64,000 nt of DNA, from assembly GCA_021789975.1 (NCBI GenBank), contig JAJYIT010000006.1, positions 1-64,000 on the forward strand, given 5' to 3'. This DNA is from Bacteroidota bacterium (GTDB taxonomy: Bacteria > Bacteroidota > Ignavibacteria > Kryptoniales > JAKASW01). The notes beneath the pieces are model-generated. The model had not been told where the DNA came from, searched no databases, and saw only the letters and a program-made list of their open reading frames with translations. A program made the translations under genes and the position numbers. The number at the start of each line of letters is the position of its first letter. The first letter of the stretch is position 1. Below, piece by piece: positions 36,266 through 46,656 of this stretch.

Positions 36266-37132
36266 ATGCAGAACATCATTTCTCGTGTCATCACATTCGG
36301 ACGGATGATCAAGTTTTCACATACGTTGTTTGCCATGCCGTTTGCGCTAACAAGCGTGGTCCTCGCCTCGTTTTACGATAAGGTAACTGCTTACAAATTA
36401 GTTTGGATATTAGTAGCAATGATAGGGGCGCGATCGGCGGCGATGGGATTCAATAGAATTGCGGACAAGAAATTCGATGCCAAGAATCCTCGAACAAGAA
36501 ACCGGGAGCTGCCGACGAAGAAGATTTCTATTGGGGAAGCGTCCGCATTTGTGGCGGTTTCTTCATTTGTTCTGGTCCTTGCAGCTCATCAGCTTAATCC
36601 CCTATGCTTCTATCTCTCCCCGGTTGCGCTTCTGGTTGTATTCTTTTATTCATTTACAAAACGATTCACCTGGCTGTCGCATTTGTTTCTTGGTATTGGA
36701 ATGGGACTAGCGCCTGTGGGTGCATGGCTCGGCATCGCGGGATCGATCTCGATCGCGCCTGTGTTGCTTGGCCTGACGGTCGTTGCGTGGGGGGCAGGGT
36801 TCGACATAATCTATGCGTGCCAGGATCTTAACTACGATGACGAAGCAGGCCTCTTTTCAATCCCAAAGATATTTGGACCTGCGAGAGCTTTAGGTGTATC
36901 TTCTGCCCTTCACTTTGTGGCATTCGCCCTGCTAGTGTCTCTAAGGTTTGTTCTGCCGCTCGGGAATCTCTACGCATTTGGACTTCTGGTGATAGGTGTG
37001 ATACTTATTCGACAGCATAAGATGGTCAAACCGGATGATTTCAGTAAGCTTGATTTTGCGTTCTTCAATATGAATGCGTATTTGAGCGTGGGTCTATTCA
37101 TCTTTACACTTGTAGATGTCTTGAAATCTTGA
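36266..37132 (+). CDS. UbiA-family prenyltransferase, MqnP-like
   Basis: 288-residue membrane protein with about eight membrane segments. The first Asp-rich motif is NRIADKKFDAKNPRTRNRELP and the second YACQDLNYDDEAGLFSIP, the pattern of UbiA-like 4-hydroxybenzoate/dihydroxynaphthoate prenyltransferases and especially the MqnP group of the futalosine menaquinone pathway. ATG at 36266 (an internal ATG at 36305 also fits). The next gene starts one base after its stop. Confidence 0.85.
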   Translation: MQNIISRVITFGRMIKFSHTLFAMPFALTSVVLASFYDKVTAYKLVWILVAMIGARSAAMGFNRIADKKFDAKNPRTRNRELPTKKISIGEASAFVAVSSFVLVLAAHQLNPLCFYLSPVALLVVFFYSFTKRFTWLSHLFLGIGMGLAPVGAWLGIAGSISIAPVLLGLTVVAWGAGFDIIYACQDLNYDDEAGLFSIPKIFGPARALGVSSALHFVAFALLVSLRFVLPLGNLYAFGLLVIGVILIRQHKMVKPDDFSKLDFAFFNMNAYLSVGLFIFTLVDVLKS

Positions 37133-38737
37133 ATGGCTTCTAGTCCGATGAAAGGCGAACGCAAGAAAGATTTTCATACCGATTCAGGGATTCCAATCGA
37201 GCCCTTTTACGGCAGTGGAGATGCGGCGTATTCCGATAGGATCGGATTACCGGGCGAATATCCTTTCACGCGTGGTGTGTATTCCACGATGTATCGTGGA
37301 AGACTTTGGACGATGCGACAGTATGCCGGTTTCGGAAATGCAGAGGAATCGAACCGCCGCTATAAATTCCTCCTTGGGCAGGGGATAACCGGGCTTTCAG
37401 TGGCATTTGATCTCCCGACTCAAATGGGGTACGATTCGGATCATCCGCTAAGCGAGGGTGAAGTCGGCAAAGTCGGAGTCGCCATCGATTCGCTGGAAGA
37501 CATGGAGCGCCTGTTCGACGGGATCGAACTTGAGAAGGTAACCACCTCCATGACTATCAACGCCACAGCTGCTATTATTCTCGCCATGTATGTTGCCGTG
37601 GCCAAGAAGCAGGGTGCAGACCTGAAGAAGATTTCGGGGACTGTCCAGAACGACATATTAAAGGAATACATTGCGCGAGGTACGCACATTTATCCGCCAG
37701 AGCCTTCGCTGCGGCTCGTCACCGACATATTTGAGTATTGCTCGACATCGGTTCCCAAGTGGAACACGATTTCAATAAGCGGGTACCATATAAGGGAAGC
37801 AGGGGCAACAGCTGTCCAGGAGCTTGCATTCACATTTGCGAATGCAATTGAGTATGTGCGTGCCGCCAAACGTGCCGGTTTGGACTTCAATACTTTCGGA
37901 AACCAACTCTCTTTTTTCTTCAATGCCCATAACGATTTTTTCGAAGAGGTAGCGAAATACAGGTCGGCCCGTCGCATATGGGCAAGAATTGCGAGAGATA
38001 AATTCGACGCAACAAATCCCGACGCAATGAAATTGAGGTTTCATGTGCAGACTGCAGGCTCGACTCTGACGGCTCAGCAAATCGATAACAACGTGGTTCG
38101 CACCTCCGTGCAGGCTCTTGCTGCCGTTTTGGGAGGTTGCCAATCGCTGCATACGAACAGCAGAGACGAAGCGCTTGCACTCCCGACGGAAGATTCGGTC
38201 AGACTCGCTCTACGCACTCAGCAGATAATCGCCAACGAATCCGGTGTCACGAACACTATTGATCCCTTTTCGGGCGCGTACTTCGTGGAGAAATTGACAG
38301 ATGAGATCGAAACGCGCGTCTGGGAATATCTCGACAAGATCGAACAGATGGGAGGAGCAGTGAAGGCTATTGAGTCCGGTTATCAGCAGGGCGAGATAGC
38401 GAAGAGTGCCTACGAATACCAGCGTGGTATTGAGACTAAGGAGAAAGTTGTTGTTGGTGTCAATGAATTCGTAACGGAAGAGGTTGTTCGCCCGAAGATT
38501 TTTCAGGTCGATCCAAAAGTTAGAGACGAACAGGCGACAAGACTCAAAAGCCTGAAGTCGAGACGAGACAACTCCCAAGTCAGCGCGCGTTTGGCAGATT
38601 TGAAGCGGGCTGCTGGTATCGAGGGCAAAGACTCGAGAGTCAATCTTATGCCACTGATGTTGAGCGCCGTTGAAAGTTATGCCACGCTAGGTGAGATTTC
38701 GGACGTGCTGAGAGAGGTTTGGGGGATACAGAATTGA
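37133..38737 (+). CDS. Methylmalonyl-CoA-mutase-type large subunit, no B12 domain
   Basis: 534-residue acyl-CoA mutase catalytic domain. Motifs of the substrate barrel include [51 protein letters not shown] and [19 protein letters not shown]. It stops about where the cobalamin-binding domain would begin in single-chain enzymes, so the B12 subunit must be a separate protein elsewhere. ATG follows the prenyltransferase stop directly, so the two are co-translated. Substrate (methylmalonyl-CoA versus isobutyryl- or ethylmalonyl-CoA) cannot be fixed from the sequence alone. Confidence 0.88.
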   Translation: MASSPMKGERKKDFHTDSGIPIEPFYGSGDAAYSDRIGLPGEYPFTRGVYSTMYRGRLWTMRQYAGFGNAEESNRRYKFLLGQGITGLSVAFDLPTQMGYDSDHPLSEGEVGKVGVAIDSLEDMERLFDGIELEKVTTSMTINATAAIILAMYVAVAKKQGADLKKISGTVQNDILKEYIARGTHIYPPEPSLRLVTDIFEYCSTSVPKWNTISISGYHIREAGATAVQELAFTFANAIEYVRAAKRAGLDFNTFGNQLSFFFNAHNDFFEEVAKYRSARRIWARIARDKFDATNPDAMKLRFHVQTAGSTLTAQQIDNNVVRTSVQALAAVLGGCQSLHTNSRDEALALPTEDSVRLALRTQQIIANESGVTNTIDPFSGAYFVEKLTDEIETRVWEYLDKIEQMGGAVKAIESGYQQGEIAKSAYEYQRGIETKEKVVVGVNEFVTEEVVRPKIFQVDPKVRDEQATRLKSLKSRRDNSQVSARLADLKRAAGIEGKDSRVNLMPLMLSAVESYATLGEISDVLREVWGIQN

Positions 38738-38744
38738 CGAAGGC

Positions 38745-39587
38745 TTACCTCAGCGCTTCCTCAAGAACTGTGGCCGCGTCAGTTTTCTCATCCCGATATT
38801 TGACGATGATCGGCGTGTAAACTGAGAGCTGATTCTTCGCTGCAAAAGATCCCGACATGGCCCGGGATCCTGGTACCACAACTGCCCCCTCGGGGATTAT
38901 CAATGCCCTCCCTTTGTCCTTTCTAAGGATCGTCCCGTTTACGTTGTCATAGACCGGTGTGGAGCCGGTAAAGATGCATCCTGCTCCGACGACGGCGCGC
39001 CGCTTGATGATAGCACCCTCGTATATTCCGCAGTTGCCGCCGATCATCACTTCATCTTCAACTATGACGGGCATTGCACCGACCGGCTCAAGCACTCCGC
39101 CGATCTGAGTCCCGGCGCTCACGTGAACTCTCTTCCCGATCTGTGCGCAAGATCCGACGAGCGAGTGAGAGTCGAGCATCGTGTCCTCATCGACGTATGC
39201 TCCTACATTTACATATGATGGAGGCATGATTACGACACCTTTAGATACGTAAGCTCCCCGGCGCACTGACGTGCCACCCGGCACTATTCGGATCTCATCT
39301 TCGACGGAGATATTTTTGACGGGTAGAGTATGCTTGTCGTAGAAACGATCTGTCCCGTCTCTTCCGACTTTCACCAGTCCGCCGATTCTGAATGCCAGAA
39401 GGATCCCTTTCTTTACCCACTGGTTCACCCTCCAGCCCGTAGAAGACGTCGCGTCCGGTTCGGCTGCGCGCAAAACCCCGATGTCCAGATTATCCAGCAG
39501 GCTATCTACATACGACTCGACCTGCGGGCCGATCTCCCCGGTTTCGTAGGACTTTTCGATTTCCTCCTTGAGCAGTTCCCAAATCAT
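38745..39587 (-). CDS. dapD: Tetrahydrodipicolinate N-succinyltransferase
   Basis: 280-residue left-handed beta-helix acyltransferase transferring succinyl from succinyl-CoA to tetrahydrodipicolinate in lysine/diaminopimelate synthesis. The hexapeptide-repeat stretch runs about residue 105-235 ([41 protein letters not shown]). The N-terminal domain and C-terminal tail match DapD. Its start overlaps the dapA stop by 4 bp. The gene is in a dapB-dapA-dapD order on the minus strand. Confidence 0.95.
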   Translation of the reverse strand: MIWELLKEEIEKSYETGEIGPQVESYVDSLLDNLDIGVLRAAEPDATSSTGWRVNQWVKKGILLAFRIGGLVKVGRDGTDRFYDKHTLPVKNISVEDEIRIVPGGTSVRRGAYVSKGVVIMPPSYVNVGAYVDEDTMLDSHSLVGSCAQIGKRVHVSAGTQIGGVLEPVGAMPVIVEDEVMIGGNCGIYEGAIIKRRAVVGAGCIFTGSTPVYDNVNGTILRKDKGRALIIPEGAVVVPGSRAMSGSFAAKNQLSVYTPIIVKYRDEKTDAATVLEEALR

Positions 39588-40492
39588 AACACTACCGGCA
39601 CCTTTATCAATTCAAGTTCAGATAAAATCATCTTCAACTTCTTGCGAGTGGACTCCGACGGTGGAACGAGAGGAAGTCGGTAGACTTCTTCCATCATACC
39701 CATCATGGATAATGCGGCCTTTACGGGGATCGGATTGGACTCGATGAAATTTGCGTTCATGAGCGGCAACAGCTTGAAGTGTATAGCCCTTGCATTTTCA
39801 AGATCTCCGGCAAGACAATATCTGACCATGTCTCCGAACATTTTCGGAATCTCGTTCGCGATGACGGAGATTACTCCATCGCCTCCGAGGGCGACCAGCG
39901 CGAACGCAAGTTGATCATCACCGGAATAGACTGCGAAGTCGTCTGGCCTCTGCCTGAGAATATCCATCATCTGTTGAACATTTCCGCTTGCCTCTTTTAC
40001 TGCCACGACGTTCTCGATCTCCTCCGCCATTTTTACCGTAGTCTCCGCAGCGATGTTGCTTCCGGTTCTTCCTGGAACATTATACACGACAATGGGAATA
40101 TCGGCAGCTTCGGCAATTGAGGCGTAGTGCCGGTAGAAGCCTTCCTGAGTAGGCTTATTGTAATAGGGTGCGACGGACAGAACCCCGTCTGCGCCGATGG
40201 CTTTGGCGTGAACAGTCAGCGAGATCGCCTCTCTCGTGGAGTTGCTTCCTGCCCCTACGATCACAGGAACCCGGTGTTTAACCTGGTCGAGGACAATCTC
40301 CATGACCTGGTGGTGTTCGGCGTGAGAAAGGGTTGCACTCTCGCCGGTCGTACCGGCCGGAAGAATGGCTTCCGTGCCGTTTGAGACCTGGTATTCCACG
40401 AGTTCCCTGAGTCTTAGCTCGTCGACCGAACCGTCAGATTTGAAAGGCGTCACCAGGGCAACGCCGGTACCCCTAAAGGGCTTCCGTTTCAT
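39584..40492 (-). CDS. dapA: 4-hydroxy-tetrahydrodipicolinate synthase
   Basis: 302-residue TIM-barrel aldolase condensing pyruvate with aspartate semialdehyde. The Schiff-base Lys lies in [10 protein letters not shown], the proton-relay Tyr in [11 protein letters not shown], and the family loop is [19 protein letters not shown] at 40492. Its stop overlaps the dapD start, so the two are coupled. Upstream 178 bp separate it from dapB. Confidence 0.96.
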   Translation of the reverse strand: MKRKPFRGTGVALVTPFKSDGSVDELRLRELVEYQVSNGTEAILPAGTTGESATLSHAEHHQVMEIVLDQVKHRVPVIVGAGSNSTREAISLTVHAKAIGADGVLSVAPYYNKPTQEGFYRHYASIAEAADIPIVVYNVPGRTGSNIAAETTVKMAEEIENVVAVKEASGNVQQMMDILRQRPDDFAVYSGDDQLAFALVALGGDGVISVIANEIPKMFGDMVRYCLAGDLENARAIHFKLLPLMNANFIESNPIPVKAALSMMGMMEEVYRLPLVPPSESTRKKLKMILSELELIKVPVVL

Positions 40493-40670
40493 TATGATGT
40501 CCTTGTTTTAATTCAAGTCTATGTCCGCGCGGTACGAAAACCGAGGCGTCGGAGCGCGTTGCTAGAAGCTCTTATACCCACAAAACATGCGAACCACACT
40601 AATATTTTGTAACCATTTTGCGTATTTCGTGTATTTCGCGGGAGCGATTTTTGAGTTCGGCAACGCACTC

Positions 40671-41399
40671 CTAAAGTCGTTCCAAAATTTCTCTGAACTG
40701 GTAAAAACCGTTCTTGCCAACTGCCCATTCTGCTGCCATGATTGCTCCGAGAGCAAAACCGCGTCTTCCTCTTGAGACATGAGTTAACTCGATCCGGTCA
40801 TACTCTGAATCGAAAATAACAGAATGGGTTCCGAATTCTTTCCCGATTCTAATTGAGTTGACCTGGAGTTCGTCTTCGCCGATCTTTCCCTGGGGGATGC
40901 CCGTTCTGATTTTCTTCTTTGATGGGAAATTCTGAAGTACCGCGTTGCCGATCGTAATTGCAGTCCCGCTTGGTGCATCCGCCTTCTGGTTATGATGCGA
41001 CTCTAATACTGCACAGTCGAAATCTCGATATCGACCGAACAGGTTTGAGACTCTCTCCACGGCAGATATGAACAGGTTCACGCCGATAGAGAAGTTTGAA
41101 CCGATAACGGCAGCTATCCCGGAGTCTTCGACAATCTTTCTTGCACGTTCAATTTCGCTGTACCAGCCGGTGGTTCCGATTACGATAGGTTTCTTCAAAC
41201 CGGATGCAAACGATAGATGCTCGATGACAGCCGAAGGGACTGAGAAATCGATGAGGACATCCGCACTCAGGAAATTTTTCTGTTCGTCTGCGAGTTTCCG
41301 ATCAATGTCTGCTATCGCGGCCACAGAGTGCGAACGAGATTTGGCGACCGCTTCAATTTCTCTTCCCATTTTTCCGTAGCCCAGCAAACCGAGCTTCAT
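40671..41399 (-). CDS. dapB: 4-hydroxy-tetrahydrodipicolinate reductase
   Basis: 242-residue NAD(P)H-dependent enzyme for the second diaminopimelate step. The nucleotide-binding loop is LGLLGYGKMGREI, and the catalytic segment is ESHHNQKADAPSGTA. ATG at 41399 (after the family MKLGLLGYG) is chosen; the frame is open 23 codons further without support. It precedes dapA and dapD on the same strand, so these three probably form a lysine unit, with 178 bp between dapB and dapA. Confidence 0.95.
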   Translation of the reverse strand: MKLGLLGYGKMGREIEAVAKSRSHSVAAIADIDRKLADEQKNFLSADVLIDFSVPSAVIEHLSFASGLKKPIVIGTTGWYSEIERARKIVEDSGIAAVIGSNFSIGVNLFISAVERVSNLFGRYRDFDCAVLESHHNQKADAPSGTAITIGNAVLQNFPSKKKIRTGIPQGKIGEDELQVNSIRIGKEFGTHSVIFDSEYDRIELTHVSRGRRGFALGAIMAAEWAVGKNGFYQFREILERL

Positions 41400-42177
41400 G
41401 GTCAGACACCTGTCGTGTTCTAGTTGACAAATCTTTCTTGGATGAGGGCGCCCCGGTAGTTCCGGCACGAGTCTTTTTGCCGGAATTGACTAAATAGCGC
41501 TCCACCCGGTTTTCATTCCGACGTAATCACTTAGGATACTCTCGGAAATCGGATGACAGTCTGCACTCTCTTCGAATGCAGCCCAACCGGAAAAATCCGA
41601 GCCGACTTCCCGGTTTCGGCGGAGAACCCTTTCTGCGAGTTTCGTAGGCGGCTCATGCCTCGACACGCTTACTTTTGATGTCGAACTGTCCGTTCGGCAT
41701 GCCGGCTTTCCATTGGTAAATTGACAGCCGGCTTCTCCGCGCCTCTACTTAACGACAGATTGAATTTATATTTTGTTGCGCTGGGAAACAAATCGGATTC
41801 ATTTTGCTCGTTGCTATGTTATCTCATCAGCATATAGTGGAACACCAACAATTCCTTTTCTGTTGTCAATTGAAGATTATGAAAAGAGAAAAATCAGATC
41901 GGCTCCACCGATTTCCAGTTGGACTGAGGATAGCGATGGCATGTGTCCTATGTCTCGGACTTGCGGCGTGCATCATTCTTCTCATAAAACTCTTAGCTTA
42001 ATGTCATGCGATGGATGCTGGCATAATTGCATGGCAGTAGGCGGGGGTGGAGACGCACGTGCAAGCACGAGATGAACCTGTTCACTCGTCCGATAGTCCC
42101 TGCATTCGACCGTTGCGTTATGTTAATTACTACTAAGGCGTTATCTTTATTGCAAATTTTTTCAGGAGATAAGCACG
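41400..42177. other. 778-bp region upstream of dapB and of the YncE-phosphoesterase gene
   Basis: Two weak candidate small genes are seen: a minus-strand frame 41490-41666 (GTG start, 58 residues, protein-like with EPPTKLAERVLRRNREVGSD) just upstream of dapB, and a plus-strand 40-residue frame starting ATG 41879 with one membrane helix (IAMACVLCLGLAACIILLIKLLA). Neither has a ribosome-binding site or a recognised family. A hairpin lies at 41460-41485. The rest shows no signal. Confidence 0.35.
41460..41485. promoter_or_regulatory. Hairpin TTCCGGCA...TGCCGGAA upstream of dapB
   Basis: Perfect 8-bp inverted repeat (41460-41467 with 41478-41485) with a 10-nt T-rich loop, 60 bp upstream of the dapB start on its strand. 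It may be an operator or an mRNA leader hairpin; no lysine riboswitch pattern is seen. Confidence 0.35.
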
Positions 42178-44520
42178 ATGAAGCGAATTTGCAGCTCTTT
42201 TTTCCTCCTCTTTATGGTAACGGGCCTGGCATCGGCTCAGGAGCCGGGAACAATCGGCAAACGGACTCTTCTGGCAAACGGCTGGTGGCTTTCACCCGCA
42301 GGGAAGTCGATCACCCTCAGTACGCTCCCGTTGAATGCGGCTTTGTCGCCAAGCCAGAGATATGTCGCCGTCACAAACGATGGTATGCGCAAGCCATTGC
42401 TCATGCTGGTGGATTTGAAACTTCATAAAGTGGTACAGTCTATTGGTTTGAAGGATAGCTGGCTCGGTATCTCCTTCCACGGTAATATGCTTTACGTTTC
42501 CGGGGGCAACCAGAATTGTGTCTACACATTCAGGCTGGTGCGCGGTCACCTTGTGAATTCCGACACTATAGAGTTCGCTCCCCCACATCCCAAGGCCACC
42601 GCGTTTGCCGCAGGTCTCGATGTAAACGAGAAGTACGTGGCAACCGTCTTTAGAGGGGACAGCACGCTCAGGTATTTCGATCTGAAAACTCACGACTTCT
42701 CGGTAGTCAAACTGGACGGGATGCCGTATTCGTGCAGGTTTCTTAAGAACGGGGCTCTGCTCGTTTCAATCTGGAGCTCAAAGAAGGTCGAGGCGTTCGA
42801 CGGCGAAAAATTGCTCTATCAGGTCGCAACCGGTGATCACCCGACAGAGATAGCAGTCTCCAAAGACAACACGACGGCTTTTGTGGCGAACGCGAACGAC
42901 AATAGCGTCACTATAATAAACCTGAAGACTCACCGCGACATCGCGCAGATTTCTACTTCACTTTTTCCCGATTCACCTGAGGGGTCTACGCCTAATTCTG
43001 TGTGTCTGACAGATAATGGCAAATATGCAATTGCGGCGAACGCCGACAACAATTCACTTACAGTAATAAAGATTTCACACGACAAAGCCGTTCCCGTGGG
43101 CTTTATTCCAGTTGGCTGGTATCCGACAAAAGTGTTGGTGTTAAAGAATAATACAGTCCTGGTAATTAACGGAAAAGGAAATCGGTCTTTGGCGAATGCT
43201 CAGCATCAATACATAGGAAGGCTGTTCAAAGGAACACTGTCCTATTTCAATTTTCCCACAAAGGGACAGTTGGCAAAATACACAAAACAAGTTTATGCTG
43301 ATACACCGTACCGGCCTTATGAAAAGAAAGGGGTTTCATCCAGGTCAAAAAGCCCTATTCCGGATAAGATCGGTGGCGTCTCCCCGATAAAATATGTCTT
43401 CTATTTCATTAAGGAGAACCGGACCTACGATCAGGTGTTCGGCGATATTAAGAAAGGCAATGGAGATTCAAGCTTAGTAATGTTTGGTGAGAAGATCACT
43501 CCAAACATTCACCGGCTTTCAAATTATTACGTGCTTCTCGATAATCTCTATGCAAATGCAGAAGTGAGCGCCGATGGGCATAACTGGTCGACTGCGGCTT
43601 ACGCGACCGACTATGTGCAGAAGAGTTGGCCTAACGACTACGCCGGACGTGGCGCACCATACGACTTCGAAGGTGGACAGCCGACAGCAAGTCCGACTGC
43701 CGGGTACATATGGAATGACTGTGAAGAGCACGGCGTAACATTCAGGGATTATGGGGAATTCGTAGCGAGCAACCCAGATACCTCAGACCCGAATACGCCC
43801 CGTGAGAAAGCGCTCGACGGTCACACTGATTTGATGTATCGCGGTTGGGACCTGAATTATTCTGATTTGAGCAGATATGAAGCGTGGGACAAGGATTTTA
43901 CCCGACTCGTGAATGAAGGGAAATTGCCGCATCTCAGTATATTCAGACTTCCTAACGATCATACTGCGGGTACCAGGAAAGGCGCGCTGACCCCGGAAGC
44001 TATGGTGGCACAGAACGATTATGCACTCGGACTTTTCGTAGACCGAATTTCCCACAGCCCCATATGGAGCAAGTGTGCGATTTTCGTTATTGAAGACGAT
44101 GCACAGGACGGCGCCGACCATGTCGATGCTCATCGAACGGAAGGCTTGGTGATCAGCCCATACGTGAAAAGGAACTATGTTGACAACACGTTCTACACTA
44201 CATCTTCAATGCTGCGCACGATGGAGCTAATACTCGGGTTGCCACCAATGAGCCAGTACGATGCGGCTGCAACTCCCATGTTCAATTCGTTTACGATGGA
44301 TGCAGACACTGCGAGCTACACTGTAATTCCGCCAAAGATTAACATTGACGCTGTGAACCCGGAAGGTGCCTACGGCCAGTTGATTATGGATCACTGGGAC
44401 TTCGCGCATGCAGACCGAGTCCCACCGAGAGAGTTCAATGAAATCCTTTGGCGTGCGATAAAGGGCACCGATATGCCAGCACCGAGGTATACCATACTGT
44501 CGGGCGAAGATGGCGAATAG
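42178..44520 (+). CDS. YncE-type beta-propeller fused to an alkaline-phosphatase-like phosphoesterase
   Basis: 780 residues: signal peptide (FFLLFMVTGLASAQ), seven-blade YVTN/YncE-like propeller (about 35-370; repeats such as AVSKDNTTAFVANANDNSVTII) and then a phosphoesterase domain (about 400-760) with YFIKENRTYDQVFGD, DGHNWSTAAYATDY and VIEDDAQDGADHVDAHRT, which contain the metal-binding Asp/His pattern of the alkaline phosphatase superfamily. The bifunctional type is known in Bacteroidota and relatives. It is exported, probably to the periplasm or surface. The substrate is not known. ATG preceded by AGGAGATAAGCACG. Confidence 0.9.
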   Translation: MKRICSSFFLLFMVTGLASAQEPGTIGKRTLLANGWWLSPAGKSITLSTLPLNAALSPSQRYVAVTNDGMRKPLLMLVDLKLHKVVQSIGLKDSWLGISFHGNMLYVSGGNQNCVYTFRLVRGHLVNSDTIEFAPPHPKATAFAAGLDVNEKYVATVFRGDSTLRYFDLKTHDFSVVKLDGMPYSCRFLKNGALLVSIWSSKKVEAFDGEKLLYQVATGDHPTEIAVSKDNTTAFVANANDNSVTIINLKTHRDIAQISTSLFPDSPEGSTPNSVCLTDNGKYAIAANADNNSLTVIKISHDKAVPVGFIPVGWYPTKVLVLKNNTVLVINGKGNRSLANAQHQYIGRLFKGTLSYFNFPTKGQLAKYTKQVYADTPYRPYEKKGVSSRSKSPIPDKIGGVSPIKYVFYFIKENRTYDQVFGDIKKGNGDSSLVMFGEKITPNIHRLSNYYVLLDNLYANAEVSADGHNWSTAAYATDYVQKSWPNDYAGRGAPYDFEGGQPTASPTAGYIWNDCEEHGVTFRDYGEFVASNPDTSDPNTPREKALDGHTDLMYRGWDLNYSDLSRYEAWDKDFTRLVNEGKLPHLSIFRLPNDHTAGTRKGALTPEAMVAQNDYALGLFVDRISHSPIWSKCAIFVIEDDAQDGADHVDAHRTEGLVISPYVKRNYVDNTFYTTSSMLRTMELILGLPPMSQYDAAATPMFNSFTMDADTASYTVIPPKINIDAVNPEGAYGQLIMDHWDFAHADRVPPREFNEILWRAIKGTDMPAPRYTILSGEDGE

Positions 44521-44574
44521 CGTTGCTCGATTCCTGAGGCTTGGCTTTCCCGGTCCTGGAACTTAGATTGTACC

Positions 44575-44969
44575 ATGATACCGAAGAAACTGGTTGACAA
44601 GCGGCTCGAAGGATTGGGATTCACGGCAGTCTATTTTTTCGGTTCACACGCGGAGGGAGTGCCGGACAGGGGAGCACGTTGATAGTGGAGTTGTATTCAA
44701 GAGAGAGCCGTAAACAAGCGAGATGGCAAAGCGCTGCGTTGACTCGTACGACATTTTCACCGATCATTTCCCGGCGCTATGAGGCCGGCATGTTTTTTCT
44801 GCAGGAAGCGGTTTTGGATCTTCGATTCTACGCGATTAGCCACGGCATCGTCTTGTACGAGTCCTCGTCAGACGAGCGGCTGACAGAAGGAGTGCGAAAA
44901 ACCATGCTCTGCGACGATTTCAGGCCTTTGCGAGATGAATCTGACATGGCTGTTCTGTACAGGATATAA
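44575..44969 (+). pseudogene. Broken nucleotidyltransferase (MNT-like) gene
   Basis: Frame 1 from ATG 44575 reads 35 residues ending FTAVYFFGSHAEGVPDRGAR then TGA at 44680; this is the nucleotidyltransferase GSxxEG site. Frame 2 from 44681 continues with DSGVVFKREP, a TAA, and VDSYDIFTDHFPAL; frame 3 continues with VLDLRFYAISHGIVLYESSS and a C-terminus FRPLRDESDMAVLYRI. These three pieces in order match one MNT-type protein, so at least two frameshifts, a stop and probably an internal deletion have broken the gene. The second Asp pair of the active site (normally SDxDIGVVF) is reduced to DSGVVF. No HEPN partner is next to it. Confidence 0.75.
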
Positions 44970-45036
44970 GCGGATTCCCCGTCACTAGACTCAATGAGCA
45001 AGCGATAGTACCGTGCAGTGACGGGATTGGTTCCGC

Positions 45037-46512
45037 TTAACCATTTTTAAATCTGAAAAATCTGAGTCGTTTGATCGAGCTCAGCTCGTCCGCGCTGGGG
45101 AATTTCAAGATCAGAAGAATCAGAATGAATGCGACAATCGCCGACGCCTTGAGAACCTGTGCATGAACGTCAGGTATGATATTCCGCCTGAAAACGTCCA
45201 CTGTTACCACAACTCCCAATGCAAAACCTATCTTTGATAACCTGCCGAGCTCGTACTTTACAGGATAGTACCTGTGGGAAACAAGATATATTGCAATGGC
45301 CATTGCGGCGTACGCAAAGAACGTCGCCCACGCGGCTCCGAACATTCCATACTTTGGTATCAGAAGAAAATTTGCAGCGACATTTATTGCGGCGCCTATT
45401 CCAGTGATGTATGGAAGATGTGAGGTTTTCTTCTCTATGTATATTCCGGCCATGAAATTGACGTACAATCCGTTGAACAAGTAAGCAATAAGGATGATCG
45501 GGACTATCCCCAATCCGGACCAGTAAGCCGGGTTTATGATAAATCTGTGAAACACTCGCAGCTTCACAAGGTCGTCAATGTATAATGAGACGAGAAGAAT
45601 CACGATCGCACTAAACAGCGTGAAGTAAGTAAGGATTCTGGAATACATCTGTTTGGCATTTGGCTCGGTAGCGTGCGTAAGGAAGAACGGTCGCCAGGCA
45701 TAGTCGTACATCGAGACGATCAGCATCATAAAGATACCGAGGCGATAGTTTGCCTGATAGATGCCGACGGTGCTTTCGTTTGTGAGCGCTAGAAGGATCG
45801 GACGGTCGATCACCTGTACCATCATTGCACCCAGCCCGGCAGGTATGTAAGGCAGCCCGAATTTCAGCAAAGCTTTGTACAAATCTCTGTGAAAATGGAG
45901 ATTCAGTCTTTCGAGAATGGTCGGAAGAAGAAGCAGCAAAGTGACGGAGGACGCGATCACTCCGCTCATGAAGATCCCAAGAACTCCGGTGTGGAACTTG
46001 AGAAGCAGGACTACATTTGCCACTACGTTTACGACGATGTTGGTGACTTTGATGGCGGCGAAAGTCTTTACTTTTCTCTGAAGCCGCAGCGATGCGAACG
46101 GGATCACCGCCAGAGAATCGAGCATCAGCATGAGGGATGAATACTTCAGCGCGGCTGCAAACTTCACGGGAACTTCGATAATCGGGGCGAGCCTCACGCT
46201 GTTGAAGAAAATTAATCCTGAAAAGATCAAGGAGGTGATTAGAACGGACATGAATGGAGTCGAAAAAATCTCTTTGTCGTCTCCGATTTCTTTGGTGGAA
46301 GCGTATTTGAAGAAGGCAGATTCCATTCCGTACATGTATATGATATTCATGAAAGCGATGTAGGAATAAATTGTAGCGACAACTCCGTAGTCGGAAGTGG
46401 AGAGCACGTTTGTGTAGAAGGGGACGAGAAGGAAATTCAGAAACCTGCCGATTATCGTGCTGAGGCCGTAGATGGCGGTATCCGCGCCGAGTGATTTGAT
46501 CTTATCGAGCAA
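45037..46512 (-). CDS. Polysaccharide flippase (Wzx/MATE-like)
   Basis: 491 residues with about 14 predicted membrane segments and no cleaved signal peptide. The N-terminus (TAIYGLSTIIGRFLNFLLVPFYTN) and the conserved arrangement match the polysaccharide-biosynthesis/Wzx branch of the MOP exporters that flip lipid-linked sugar units across the inner membrane. No glycosyltransferase is adjacent. ATG at 46512. Confidence 0.88.
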   Translation of the reverse strand: MLDKIKSLGADTAIYGLSTIIGRFLNFLLVPFYTNVLSTSDYGVVATIYSYIAFMNIIYMYGMESAFFKYASTKEIGDDKEIFSTPFMSVLITSLIFSGLIFFNSVRLAPIIEVPVKFAAALKYSSLMLMLDSLAVIPFASLRLQRKVKTFAAIKVTNIVVNVVANVVLLLKFHTGVLGIFMSGVIASSVTLLLLLPTILERLNLHFHRDLYKALLKFGLPYIPAGLGAMMVQVIDRPILLALTNESTVGIYQANYRLGIFMMLIVSMYDYAWRPFFLTHATEPNAKQMYSRILTYFTLFSAIVILLVSLYIDDLVKLRVFHRFIINPAYWSGLGIVPIILIAYLFNGLYVNFMAGIYIEKKTSHLPYITGIGAAINVAANFLLIPKYGMFGAAWATFFAYAAMAIAIYLVSHRYYPVKYELGRLSKIGFALGVVVTVDVFRRNIIPDVHAQVLKASAIVAFILILLILKFPSADELSSIKRLRFFRFKNG

Positions 46513-46656
46513 GGCCGGAAAATACCCTGGCTATTACCTCTATTGAGGCAAGGATTGGTGGATTAGCGGATTGATGGGCCATGGTGAAATCGAGCTGCTT
46601 TACAATGGCTCATAGTTCTTTTCGAAGAACAGTCGTTAGCGTTCCAGTCAACGGAC

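Noticed and set aside
41490-41666. 58-residue minus-strand frame upstream of dapB
   Set aside because: Protein-like in composition but with no ribosome-binding site and no family; kept only as a note in the region description.
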